64,000 bases of DNA from JAKOUY01 sp037045185. Lineage in GTDB: Bacteria > Actinomycetota > Acidimicrobiia > Acidimicrobiales > Ilumatobacteraceae. Below the pieces are notes generated by a model. It was not told the origin of the DNA and did no database searches. It saw nothing but the letters and a program-made list of their open reading frames with translations. The translations under genes and the position numbers were made by a program. The stretch is from assembly GCA_037045185.1 (NCBI GenBank), contig JBAOHQ010000008.1, positions 744,001-808,000 of the forward strand, written 5' to 3'. Of this stretch, positions 9,708 to 18,229 are shown piece after piece (positions within the stretch are counted from its first letter, which is position 1; each line of letters opens with the position of its first letter).

Positions 9708-11435
9708 ACAATCAGCGGGGCACCAGGGCGGTCCGCATCGGCAACTGCTCGGGGTTCTTCGGTGACCGCATCGCCGCCGCCCGGGAGATGGTGGACGGCG
9801 GCGACATCGACGTACTCACCGGGGACTGGCTGGCCGAGCTGCACCATGCTGATCCTCTCCAAGCAGCGGGCACGCAACGCGGAAGCGGGCTACGCGGCCA
9901 CGTTCCTCACCCAGATGGAGGACGTTCTTGGCACGTGCATCGATCGCGGCATCAAGGTGGTCACCAACGCCGGGGGGCTGAACCCACAGGGCTGCGCGGC
10001 GAAGGTCCGCCAGATCGCCTCGCGGCTCGGCCTGGACGTCAACGTCGCCCACGTCGAGGGCGACGACCTGATGGAGGATCTCGACGGCCTGCGTGACCAG
10101 CTCACCCATCTCGACACCGGTGCGCCGCTGACCGGGCGGCCCGTGTCGGCCAACGCCTATCTCGGCGGTTGGGGCATCGTGGCCGCGTTGGACGCCGAGG
10201 CCGACGTGGTGGTCTGCCCGCGTGTCACCGACGCGGCCGTGGTGCTCGGCCCGGCGGCGTGGTGGTGGCAGTGGGACCAGGACGACTGGGACGCGTTGGC
10301 CGGTGCGGTGGTGGCCGGGCACGTCATCGAGTGCGGGGCCCAGGCCACCGGCGGCAACTACGCCAGATTCACCCGGATCCCCGATCGCTCCACGCTCCCC
10401 GGGTTCCCCATCGCCGAGATCGACCGGGACGGCTCGACGGTGATCACCAAGCACCCGGGCACCGGCGGCATCGTCGAGGTGGGCACGGTGACGGCCCAGC
10501 TGCTCTACGAGATCGGCCCGCAGCACTACCTGAACCCCGACGTCACCAGCTGGTTCGAGACCATCCGCCTGGACCAGGTGGGCGCCGACCGGGTACGGAT
10601 CAGCGGAACCCGCGGCTCGCCTCCCCCGCACACGCTGAAGGTGTGCATCAACGCCGACGGCGGGTTCCGCAACAAGGTCACCTACATCCTGTCCGGCTCG
10701 AACCAACAGGACAAGGCGGCGTGGATCACCGACGCACTCTTCGGTCAACTCGGCGGCCGGGAGCGCTTCGACCAGGTCGACGTGCGCTTCAGCCCGGCGC
10801 CCGAGGACGCCCCGACCCAGGAGGCATCGTCCGGGCGACTGCACGTCCACGTCCGCAGCGCCGACGAGCGCCTCGTCGGCCGAGCGTTCTCCAACGCGGC
10901 CATCGAGTTGACGCTGTCCAACTACCCGGGGCTGTTCGTCTCGGCGCCACCCGCGCCCGCCCAGGCCGTCGGGGTGTACTGGCCGGCACTGGTCGAGCGC
11001 ACCGCCACGAACCACACGGTCGTACTGGCCGACGACACCCGCCTGGCGATCCCCGAGCCGCCGACGGCGGACGACGAACCGGCGGTGGTGCCGGCGCCCG
11101 GCGACGAGCCCGCCGGTCCCCGTGCGGGGGAACGCCTCGGTCAGTACTTCGCCGCCCGCTCGGGCGACAAGGGCGGCAACGCCAACGTCGGGATCTGGGC
11201 CGACGACGCTCCGGGTTATGCCTGGTTGCACGCCAACCTGGACGCCGGCGCCATCCACACCCTGATGCCCGAAACCGCCGGGTGCCAGGTCCGCCGCTAC
11301 GAGCTGCCCAACCTCCACGCCCTGAACTTCGTCGTCGTCGGGCTGCTGGGCGAGGGGGTCGCTTCCAGCACGGCATTCGACCCGCAGGCCAAGGGCCTCG
11401 GGGAGTACCTGCTCAGCCGGCGGTGGCGGGGCTGA
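9704..11435 (+). CDS. AtuA-family protein (acyclic terpene utilisation; DUF1446), frameshifted
   Basis: AtuA-family protein, essential in characterised acyclic terpene catabolism but without a settled reaction. It starts MNNQRGTRAVRIGNCSGFFG and reads IDVLTGDWLAEL in the first frame, then jumps one base at about 9842 (CTG-C-ACC) to continue MLILSKQRARNAEAGYAATF. Removing one C restores a full ~577-residue protein with the family's NAGGLNPQGCAAKV motif and a C-terminal ferredoxin-like domain (RSGDKGGNANVGIW). The insertion is either a real null mutation or a sequencing error; intact neighbours favour the latter. As last gene of the operon it supports an isoprenoid or leucine-type acid as substrate. 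Confidence 0.85.
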
Positions 11436-12125
11436 TCACCCGGCGACGGCGAGCCGGTAGCCGATCCCGCGCACGGTCTGGATGAGCTTGGGCTCGTCGG
11501 GATGCTCCTCCACCTTCACCCGCAGGCGGCGGACGTGGGCGTCCACCAGGCGGCTGTCGCCGAGGTACTCGTAGCCCCAGACCCGCTCCAGCAACTGATC
11601 CCTGGACAGCACCATGCCGGCATGGTCGGCGAACTCGCAGAGCAGGCGGAACTCGGTCTTGGTGAGGCTGATCTCCACGCCGCCCTTGGTGACGATGCCC
11701 TGCTGGCGGCGAAGTTCCACGTCGCCGAAGCGAGACGCCGGGGTCTGCGACGCCGACTCGTGCAGTTGCATGCGGCGCAGCGCGGCGCGGATGCGCGCCG
11801 CCAGTTCCTTGGGGACCACCGGTTTGGTGACGTAGTCGTCGGCCCCGGCCTCCAGGCCGGCGACCAGGTCATAGGTGTCGGTCTGGGCGGTGACGATGAT
11901 GATCGGCACGATGCTGCCGGCGCGGATCGTCCGGCACACCTCGAACCCGCTCATGTCCGGCAGGCGAAGGTCGAGCAGCACCAGGTCGGGTTCGCGCTCG
12001 GCAAGCGCGGCGAGCCCGTCACGCCCGTTCGGCGCCTGGCGGACGACGTAGCCCTCGTCCTCCAAGGCCAGGCTGAGGGCCAGGCGGATGGCGTCGTCGT
12101 CCTCGATGAACAGCAGGTTGTTCAC
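11436..12125 (-). CDS. OmpR/PhoB-family response regulator (MtrA-like)
   Basis: Two-component transcription regulator, 229 residues. Receiver domain 1-118: acidic pair IEDDD, phosphoacceptor Asp in DLVLLDLRLPDMSG, Thr/Ala switch IIIVTAQ, Lys in DDYVTKPV. C-terminal winged helix (~130-226) with LTKTEFRLLCEFA and DAHVRRLRVKVE. It is likely partner of the histidine kinase two genes on, which is followed by an LpqB-type lipoprotein, as in mtrA-mtrB-lpqB of actinobacteria; here regulator and kinase are on opposite strands and separated by one gene. The GTG start begins right at the first beta-strand. Its stop abuts that of atuA, so the two genes converge. Confidence 0.9.
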   Translation of the reverse strand: MNNLLFIEDDDAIRLALSLALEDEGYVVRQAPNGRDGLAALAEREPDLVLLDLRLPDMSGFEVCRTIRAGSIVPIIIVTAQTDTYDLVAGLEAGADDYVTKPVVPKELAARIRAALRRMQLHESASQTPASRFGDVELRRQQGIVTKGGVEISLTKTEFRLLCEFADHAGMVLSRDQLLERVWGYEYLGDSRLVDAHVRRLRVKVEEHPDEPKLIQTVRGIGYRLAVAG

Positions 12126-12148
12126 GAACCGTTCACCATCCGCGGTAA

Positions 12149-12161
12149 TTCTGTTACAGAA
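12149..12161. promoter_or_regulatory. TTCTGTTACAGAA dyad upstream of the response regulator
   Basis: A perfect 6+1+6 inverted repeat 24 bp upstream of the regulator start, in an A/T-richer patch of an otherwise GC-rich gap. A direct repeat of GTTCAC lies between it and the start (12120-12136). Position suits an operator, possibly autoregulatory. The rest of the 208-bp gap to the next gene shows nothing further. Confidence 0.4.
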
Positions 12162-12333
12162 AGCGCGCACAGGGCGAGCACAGCTGTCATAGAGGAGGGC
12201 CACCATAACAACCGTTCACGCTGCGACGGCGGGGTGCCACTCTCCCCCTGTCACCCCGCCGGCAGCGCTGGCACCGGAACTGCCCCATGCTCTCCCAGCC
12301 GCGACAGCCCGCTGAGCGGCTGGGAAGGGCGGC

Positions 12334-13011
12334 TCACCCTCGTGGGCCACGGGCCGCGACCAACCGCAGGTAGCAGCGCCCGAGTTCCACCACCGTGGCC
12401 AGCTCGGCGTCGTCGGCGAGGCGTCCGGCGGCATGGCGTTCGAAGTCGTCCCACGACCCGAGCCACCGGGGCCGGTCCCAGCTGCCGGGTTCGCTCACCG
12501 CGCCGGCCGCCGACACGGCCACCATCCACCGCTCGTAACTGGCGCCCAGCAACACGTAGTCCTTGCCGTAGGACACGTCGAAGCCGATCGCTGCGCCCGG
12601 GAGGATGTGCGGGCCGTCCTCGCCCGGGGTGACGACGGCGTCGCCGAAGACGACCGAGCCACCACTGATCCGGGCCGCGCCACCCACGCGGGCCCGGTCG
12701 CAGACGATGCTGTCGTCGGTGATGGTGGCGTTGCCCTCGACCACCGCCTGATCGCGCACCACGGCCCGGCCAGTCACCTGACCACCCTGGCGCACGCGCG
12801 CCCGGCCCATCACCACCGCGCTCGCCGACAGGCTGGCCCGCCTGCCATGGACCCAGCACGTCCCGCGCTGGGCGAGGTTCGCCGCGGACTGGACGAACCC
12901 GCCGTAGGCACCGGCGCGCACCCCGACCTGTTCGAGGTCGCGCACCGCCTTGACCTGGCGCAGGGTGACGCCGTCGAAGGTCCGGACGATGTCGGTGAGC
13001 TCGTAGTTCAT
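12334..13011 (-). CDS. Left-handed beta-helix (hexapeptide-like) protein of unknown function
   Basis: Protein of 225 residues. The centre (~55-140) is a run of short parallel coils such as ASLSASAVVMGRARVRQG, TGRAVVRDQAVVEGNATI and GGAARISGGSVVFGDA, the signature of a left-handed beta-helix. The opening NYELTDIVRTFDGVTLRQVKA and the GGFVQSAANLAQRGTCWV block recall YdcK/phage-type beta-helix proteins rather than acyltransferases with a defined donor site. The C-terminal ~80 residues are alpha-helical and unrecognised. It sits between the MtrA-like regulator and the MtrB-like kinase, which may be chance. The ATG at the NYEL motif is preferred over upstream starts because homology begins there. 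Confidence 0.65.
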   Translation of the reverse strand: MNYELTDIVRTFDGVTLRQVKAVRDLEQVGVRAGAYGGFVQSAANLAQRGTCWVHGRRASLSASAVVMGRARVRQGGQVTGRAVVRDQAVVEGNATITDDSIVCDRARVGGAARISGGSVVFGDAVVTPGEDGPHILPGAAIGFDVSYGKDYVLLGASYERWMVAVSAAGAVSEPGSWDRPRWLGSWDDFERHAAGRLADDAELATVVELGRCYLRLVAARGPRG

Positions 13012-13064
13012 CGCCTCAACGTAGGCGGCAGTAGCAACGGCACGGGATCGGGCACAATCGTGTC

Positions 13065-14435
13065 GTGACCGCACCACGGCGCCGCTCGCTGCGGCTGCGC
13101 ACCCGGGTGATGCTGTTCTTCAGCCTGACCGCCCTGGCCGCCAGCTTGGCGCTGGCCGTCATCACCTATGCCGTAGCCAGGACGTTCCTGATCGACCAGC
13201 GCGCCTCGGTTGCCCGGACCCAGGCGTTCGCCAATGCCAAGGTGGTGAATGACCAGCTCCTGGCCGACGCCGAGCAGGTCGGCGACATCGTCAGCCTGCT
13301 GCGCACCGAGGGAGGCGGGTTCGCCAAGCTGACCTTGCCGGACAAGGAGTACATCACCGACGCCAACTACTCCCCCGACGCCATCCCCGCCGGGCTCACA
13401 CGGCGTGTGGAAGCCAAGAGCAGCGGGCAGCAGTACTTCACCATCGACGGCCGGCCGTACCTGGCGGTGGGCGTCTACCTGGCGACCACCAACGCCCAGT
13501 ACTTCGAGGCCTTCCCGATGGCCGACACCGACAGCACGCTGCGGGCCATCGGTACGGCGCTGGGGATCGGCGCCGTCGCCACCTCGCTGATCGCCGCCGG
13601 GTTCGGGTGGTGGACGAGCCGACGCCTACTTCGCCCGCTCACCCGGCTGGCGACGGCAGCAGGGGAGCTGGCCTCCGGCGGGCTGGACACGCGCATGTCC
13701 CCGGAGTCCGACCCCGAGCTCGACCGCCTGGCCACGTCGTTCAACGAGATGGCCGACGCCGTCCAGGCGCGCATCGAACGTGAGGCCCGCTTCGCCTCGG
13801 ACGTGAGCCACGAGCTGCGCTCTCCGATCACGGCGCTCGGCGCGGCGGTGGAGGTGCTGGACGGCCGGCGTGACGAGCTCCCCGACCGCAGCCGCCAGGC
13901 GCTGGACCTCGTGGTGACCCAGGTCCGGCGCTTCGACCAGATGGTCCTGGACCTGCTGGAGCTGTCGCGGATCGACGCCGGGGCCACCGAGGTGCACCGC
14001 GAGGCCGTGGCGCCGGACAGCCTGGTGTCACGCATCGCCCAGCGCTACGGATTCGAGGACGTGCCCGTCGTCATCGACCCGGCGCTTCCCGGCACGGTGC
14101 ACGTGGACAAGCTGCGCTTCGAACGCATCCTCGCCAACCTGCTGGACAACGCCCGCCACCACGGAGGGGGTCCCACGTCGGTTCGGGTCCGCGCCGACGG
14201 CGGGCGTGCCCTGGTGCTGACGGTGTGCGACGAGGGTCCCGGGGTGGTGGCCACCGAACGCCTGCGGATCTTCGAGCGCTTCGCCCGCGGGGGCGCCGCC
14301 CGCCACCGTTCGGGCACCGGGCTCGGTCTGGCCCTGGTGGCCGAGCATGCTGGCGCCCATGGCGGGACGGTCTGGGTGACCGACGGCGAGAGCGGTGGCG
14401 CCTGCTTCCACGTCCGGCTGGACCACGTCCGATGA
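13065..14435 (+). CDS. Membrane sensor histidine kinase (MtrB-like)
   Basis: Transmembrane sensor kinase of 456 residues. TM1 is at ~13-37, an extracytoplasmic sensor loop at ~38-165, TM2 at ~168-185, HAMP at ~187-240 (RRLLRPLTRLATAAGELASG). The HisKA helix has the phosphoacceptor in FASDVSHELRSP, and the HATPase domain shows ANLLDNARHH (N box), CDEGPGV (G1) and GTGLGLALV (G2). It starts with GTG and ends in a 4-nt overlap with the lipoprotein gene, reproducing the mtrB-lpqB coupling of actinobacteria, where the system governs the cell cycle and envelope. Cognate regulator is probably the MtrA-like gene on the other strand. Confidence 0.92.
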   Translation: MTAPRRRSLRLRTRVMLFFSLTALAASLALAVITYAVARTFLIDQRASVARTQAFANAKVVNDQLLADAEQVGDIVSLLRTEGGGFAKLTLPDKEYITDANYSPDAIPAGLTRRVEAKSSGQQYFTIDGRPYLAVGVYLATTNAQYFEAFPMADTDSTLRAIGTALGIGAVATSLIAAGFGWWTSRRLLRPLTRLATAAGELASGGLDTRMSPESDPELDRLATSFNEMADAVQARIEREARFASDVSHELRSPITALGAAVEVLDGRRDELPDRSRQALDLVVTQVRRFDQMVLDLLELSRIDAGATEVHREAVAPDSLVSRIAQRYGFEDVPVVIDPALPGTVHVDKLRFERILANLLDNARHHGGGPTSVRVRADGGRALVLTVCDEGPGVVATERLRIFERFARGGAARHRSGTGLGLALVAEHAGAHGGTVWVTDGESGGACFHVRLDHVR

Positions 14436-15376
14436 GGCGCCGCCACCGGCGGATCGGCCGGGTGGCAACGGGCCTGCTCCTCGGGCTCACCGCCTGCGGG
14501 GTCCCCGATCAGACCGACGTCCAGCCCCTGGAGCGCGTTCCGTTCGGCCTCAACGCGACAACCACGACAACCACGACAACCACGTCGACCACGTCGACCA
14601 GCCCGACCACGTCGACCAGCACGACCACGTCGACCAGCACGACCAGCACGACGTCGACCACCGCCAGCACGAGCACGACCCAGCCCGTGGCGACCAGCGC
14701 GCCGCTGCCCCTCGCCAGCGCCGTGGCGACCTCGACCACCACCACGACCCCGGCGAGGACCACAACATCGACCGTGCCCACCACGACGACGTCGACCGTG
14801 CCCACCACGACCACCTCCACCACGAGCAGCACCGTCACCGTGGTGACGGCGACGACCGAACTGGTGGAGAGCGTCAGCCTCTACCTGGTGTCGACGGATC
14901 GGCTGCGGCTGTTCAACACGACCATGCGCTACCCGGCCGGGCTGCCGGCGGTGCTCGTCACCCTGCTCGACCAGCCCGGTCCGGCCGCCGCCGGGCTCGG
15001 GCTGCGAACCGCCCTGCCGCGGGACTTGCGCATCGGGGTCCGAGACGGGCGCAACGGCATCGCCACCGTCGACCTTCCCGACGGCTTCTTCGAGCGGATC
15101 GCCACGTTCGACCAGCGGTTGGCGGTCGGCCAGATCGTGCTCACCCTGGTGGAGCGGCCGGGGATCGGGCAGGTGCGGTTCACCCGCAACGGCGCGCCGT
15201 ATCCCGTGCCGCGGGGCTCGGGCGAGCTGGCTCGCGGTGGCGAGGCGCTGTCCCGGCTCGACTACCTGACGCTGGTGACTGCGCCGCCCACCGAACCCGC
15301 CGTGACGCCGGCGGGCGACGGCCCGACGCCCACTACCGAGGCACGCCAGCGCCCGGCGGCGACGGCACCCCGGTAG
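14432..15376 (+). CDS. GerMN-domain lipoprotein with Thr/Ser stalk (LpqB-like)
   Basis: Predicted lipoprotein of 314 residues. A basic start and hydrophobic stretch lead to the lipobox LGLTAC (lipidated Cys at ~20). Residues ~42-140 are almost pure Thr/Ser with Pro, encoded by repeated ACCACG/TCGACC units, a wall-spanning stalk. The folded part (~145-285) fits a GerMN domain: VSLYLVSTDRLRLF, VDLPDGFFERI, QIVLTLVERPGIGQVRF. LpqB, encoded after mtrB in mycobacteria, contains GerMN and modulates MtrB; the translational coupling here suggests the same role. It is shorter than LpqB and lacks its beta-propeller, so equivalence is partial. Confidence 0.78.
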   Translation: MRRRHRRIGRVATGLLLGLTACGVPDQTDVQPLERVPFGLNATTTTTTTTTSTTSTSPTTSTSTTTSTSTTSTTSTTASTSTTQPVATSAPLPLASAVATSTTTTTPARTTTSTVPTTTTSTVPTTTTSTTSSTVTVVTATTELVESVSLYLVSTDRLRLFNTTMRYPAGLPAVLVTLLDQPGPAAAGLGLRTALPRDLRIGVRDGRNGIATVDLPDGFFERIATFDQRLAVGQIVLTLVERPGIGQVRFTRNGAPYPVPRGSGELARGGEALSRLDYLTLVTAPPTEPAVTPAGDGPTPTTEARQRPAATAPR

Positions 15377-15388
15377 CGTCGGGCCGTC

Positions 15389-16228
15389 ATGCGCAGCGGA
15401 TTCGTCACCCTCGTCGGTCGGCCGAACGTGGGCAAGTCCACGCTGGTGAACGCGATGTGCGGGCGCAAGGTCTCCATCGTCAGTGACAAGCCGCAGACCA
15501 CCCGCACCCGGGTCCGGGGCGTGCTGACCCGCCCGGACGTCCAGATCGTCTTCGTCGACACCCCGGGCCTGCACAAGCCGGTCACCGCGCTGGGCCAGCG
15601 GGTGAACGCCACCGCCCTCGACAGCGTCGCCGACGTGGATGCCGTGTGCCTGGTGATCGACGCCACCCAACCCTTCGGCCGGGGTGACCAGTGGGTGGCA
15701 GGGCACCTCGACCTGGCGCGGGCCATCGTGGTGTTGAACAAGGTCGACGCCGTGTCCAGGGACGTCGTGATCCGCCAACTGGGCGCTGCGGCCGCGCTGG
15801 ACGCGGCGGCGTACTTCCCGGTGTCGGCCCGCACCGGGGCGGGGATCGGACCGCTGGTCGAGCACCTGACGGCGCTGCTCCCGCACGGACCCAAGTTCTT
15901 CCCCGACGACGAGGTAAGCGACCTGCCAGAGGACGCCTGGGTCGCCGAACTGGTCCGCGAACAGCTGCTCGCCGTGACCCATGACGAGCTCCCCTACAGC
16001 ATCGCCACGCGGGTCACCGAGTGGGAGTGGCCGCGCATCCGCTGCGAGATCATCGTCGAGCGTGACAGCCAGAAGGGCATGGTCATCGGCAAGGGTGGCA
16101 GCGTCTTAAAAGCGGTTGGACGGCGAGTCCGCCAGCAGCTCCCCGAGGGTGTCTACATCGAGCTGTTCGTCAAGGTCGACAAGGACTGGCAACGCCGCCC
16201 GGACCGCGTCGAGCGCCTCGGCTACTGA
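15389..16228 (+). CDS. era: GTPase Era
   Basis: Essential GTPase that binds the 3' end of 16S rRNA and aids 30S maturation. It has 279 residues, slightly under the usual ~300. G domain: GRPNVGKST (G1), TTRTR (G2), DTPGLH (G3), NKVD (G4), VSARTG (G5). The C-terminal KH domain (~200-279) contains VIGKGGSVLKAVG, the RNA-binding GxxG loop. It follows the lipoprotein by 12 bp. The chosen ATG leaves only RSGF before the first beta-strand, as usual. It ends in front of a triple hairpin repeat that separates it from convergent etfA. Confidence 0.96.
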   Translation: MRSGFVTLVGRPNVGKSTLVNAMCGRKVSIVSDKPQTTRTRVRGVLTRPDVQIVFVDTPGLHKPVTALGQRVNATALDSVADVDAVCLVIDATQPFGRGDQWVAGHLDLARAIVVLNKVDAVSRDVVIRQLGAAAALDAAAYFPVSARTGAGIGPLVEHLTALLPHGPKFFPDDEVSDLPEDAWVAELVREQLLAVTHDELPYSIATRVTEWEWPRIRCEIIVERDSQKGMVIGKGGSVLKAVGRRVRQQLPEGVYIELFVKVDKDWQRRPDRVERLGY

Positions 16229-16253
16229 CCCGCCCCCACCCCTTACCCCACCC

Positions 16254-16434
16254 GCATGGGCGCGAGGACTACGGATTCACGAGGATTTCGCGCCCATGCC
16301 GGCCGGGGCCAACGTTGCATGGGCGCGAGAACTACGGATTCACGAGGGTTTCGCGCCCATGCGGGAGAGCGGGGCCGGGGCCAACGTTGCATGGGCGCGA
16401 GAACTACGGATTCACGAGGGTTTCGCGCCCATGC
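16254..16434. repeat. Three copies of a 46-bp hairpin repeat
   Basis: Copies lie at 16254-16299, 16317-16362 and 16389-16434. Each has perfect 12-bp inverted termini, GCATGGGCGCGA and TCGCGCCCATGC, around a 22-base loop (core CTACGGATTCACGAG). Copies 2 and 3 are identical and copy 1 differs at two loop positions. Both spacers end in GGGGCCAACGTT, so the duplicated unit is longer than the hairpin. Lying between convergent era and etfA, the array could end transcription in both directions. The architecture is that of a REP-like palindromic element; no transposase is near. Confidence 0.85.
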
Positions 16435-16435
16435 C

Positions 16436-16499
16436 GGCCGGGCGGGGGCGCCGGCCGGGCGGGGGCCGGGCGGGGGCGGGGGCCGGGCGGGGGTCGGGG
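16436..16499. other. G-run tract with quadruplex potential
   Basis: A 64-bp stretch made of GGG to GGGGG runs separated by CC or CGCC (GGCGGGGGC, GGCCGGGCGGGGGCCGGGC and similar) directly after the hairpin array and up to the etfA stop. On the plus strand it has many more than four G3+ runs within loop distances allowed for G-quadruplexes. It may be expanded slippage sequence. No gene is present. Confidence 0.6.
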
Positions 16500-17465
16500 T
16501 CAGGGCTGCGGGCGGCGACGGCGGATCTCGGCGGTGATCGCCGGGACCACCTGGTGCAGGTCGCCGATGACGGCGAAATCGGCCTTCGACACCATGTTGG
16601 CCTGCGGATCGGTGTTGATGGCCAGGATCCGCTTCGAGCCCATCGCCCCGACCCAGTGCTGGATGGCGCCGGAGATCCCGCAGGCGATGTAGATCTCCGG
16701 AGCGATGCGGGTGCCGGTCTGGCCCACCTGATCGGTGTGGTTCCGCCACCCGTTGTTGGTCACGGCCCGGCTGCACCCGACGACCCCGCCCAGCAACCCG
16801 GCGAGCTCCTCCAGCGGGGCGAACCCGGCGGCGGAGCCCACGCCACGCCCACCGCTCACCACCACGGGCGCGGTGGCGAGCGTCAACCCGGCGGCGCGCT
16901 GCACCCGCTCGACCGCAGCCGACCGGGCGACGGACACGTCGAGATCCGGCGTGAAGGCGTGGATGACGGCGGCGCCGGGCGAGGGCGCCGGTTCGGGCTC
17001 AGCGTGCGGGGCGACGGTGAACAGCAGCGGGCCGTCGGACCGCACCTCGGCCTGCTCGATCAGGGAGCCACCCCAGCGCACCCGGCGAACCCTCAACGGG
17101 TCGCGACCCTCGATGGACAGCACGTTGGCGACCATCGGCAGGTCCAGCACGGCGGCGGCGTGGGCCATGACCTCGTTTCCCGTCTCCGACCCTGGCGCAA
17201 CGACGTGACCGGGTTCCAGGTGGCGGATCGCCGCGGCCAGGACATCGCCACGGGCCTCCGGGTTGTACCCGTCGAGCAGGTCGTGGGACGCCTGGTGGAT
17301 CTCGTCGACGCCGTACCTGCCCAGCACGTCACGGTCGGCCTCGGACACGGCGCCCACCATCAGGGCGACGATCGGCTCGAGGAACGAGCGGGCGGCGTTG
17401 AGGCATTCCAACGAGCCCTTGGTGACGCCGTCGACGCCGGCCTCGATCAGCACCAGGGTGGTCAC
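16500..17465 (-). CDS. etfA: Electron transfer flavoprotein, alpha subunit
   Basis: FAD-binding subunit of the soluble ETF, which takes electrons from flavin dehydrogenases and passes them to the membrane quinone pool. The 321-residue length is typical. The C-terminal FAD domain (~195-321) shows VVVSGGRGVGS, SRAVTNNGWRNHTDQVGQTG, IAPEIYIACGISGAIQHWVG and INTDPQANM. It is the last gene of the dmgdh-etfB-etfA operon, overlapping etfB by GTGA, so it probably serves the dimethylglycine/sarcosine dehydrogenase encoded first. The GTG start gives TTLVLIEAG as the first strand. Confidence 0.95.
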   Translation of the reverse strand: MTTLVLIEAGVDGVTKGSLECLNAARSFLEPIVALMVGAVSEADRDVLGRYGVDEIHQASHDLLDGYNPEARGDVLAAAIRHLEPGHVVAPGSETGNEVMAHAAAVLDLPMVANVLSIEGRDPLRVRRVRWGGSLIEQAEVRSDGPLLFTVAPHAEPEPAPSPGAAVIHAFTPDLDVSVARSAAVERVQRAAGLTLATAPVVVSGGRGVGSAAGFAPLEELAGLLGGVVGCSRAVTNNGWRNHTDQVGQTGTRIAPEIYIACGISGAIQHWVGAMGSKRILAINTDPQANMVSKADFAVIGDLHQVVPAITAEIRRRRPQP

Positions 17466-18229
17466 GGCAGCACCCCGATCTCGGTGAGCAGATCGACCAC
17501 CGCGCCGGCGGCGTCGGGCCCGCTGCCAAGGATCTGGGTGGTGCTGGCCTGCTCCACGGGCGTGTGCAGCGACACCAGCCGTTGCCCACCCGCCGCGGCC
17601 GCCGGCTCGATCACCGTCACGGCGATCTTCTTCGACGCCAGGCGGCCCTTCATCGTCGGGTAACGCGGCAGGTTGATGCCCTCCTTGACACCGACGACCG
17701 CCGGCATCGCCAGGGCGTAGACGTCGAGGCCGTCGTCCGTGGGCCGCTCGACGCGCACCGCCTGGCCGTCGACGGACACGTGCTTGGCGCCGTTGACCAC
17801 CGATCGGCCCAAGGCACGGGCGACGCGGATGCCCACCTGGAACCCGCCCGAGTCGGCCGACTCGTTGCCGAACAGGACGAGGTCGAACGCACCTCCGGCG
17901 GCTTCGAGCTGACCCACCGCGGCCGTGATCGCCCGTGCCGTGCGCTGAGCATCCCAGTCCGAGCCGTCGGTCGGCACCAGCACGGCCGCGGCAACGCCCA
18001 CGCTGGCCGCGTAGCGGAGCTGCTCCTCGGACTCCGGGGGGCCCACGGTCAACACGGTGGCCTCACCGCCGTGAGCTTCGACCAGTTGGACTGCGGCCTC
18101 CACCGCACACTCCTCGTGCGGGCTGGTGGCAAAGCCGAGGAACGAGGTGTCCACGGCCAGACCGTCGGCGGTGACGTTGATCTTGGCGCCCGGCGCCGGG
18201 ACGCGCTTGACGCAGACCAGCACCCTCAC
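17462..18229 (-). CDS. etfB: Electron transfer flavoprotein, beta subunit
   Basis: AMP-binding subunit of ETF, 255 residues. Visible are VLVCVKRVPAPGAKINV at the N-terminus, SPHEECAVEAAVQLVE, VLFGNESADSGGFQVG (nucleotide loop) and the recognition-loop region AMPAVVGVKEGINLPRYPTMKGRLASKK with its conserved Leu that docks into partner dehydrogenases. It overlaps the dehydrogenase gene upstream and etfA downstream by four bases each, so the three are made in fixed proportion. The GTG start is the only one compatible with the first beta-strand. Confidence 0.95.
   Translation of the reverse strand: MRVLVCVKRVPAPGAKINVTADGLAVDTSFLGFATSPHEECAVEAAVQLVEAHGGEATVLTVGPPESEEQLRYAASVGVAAAVLVPTDGSDWDAQRTARAITAAVGQLEAAGGAFDLVLFGNESADSGGFQVGIRVARALGRSVVNGAKHVSVDGQAVRVERPTDDGLDVYALAMPAVVGVKEGINLPRYPTMKGRLASKKIAVTVIEPAAAAGGQRLVSLHTPVEQASTTQILGSGPDAAGAVVDLLTEIGVLP

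Noticed and set aside
16254..16434. CRISPR array from three regularly placed repeats
   Set aside because: Spacers are 17 and 26 bp, related to each other, and no cas gene is near; the unit is a long hairpin.
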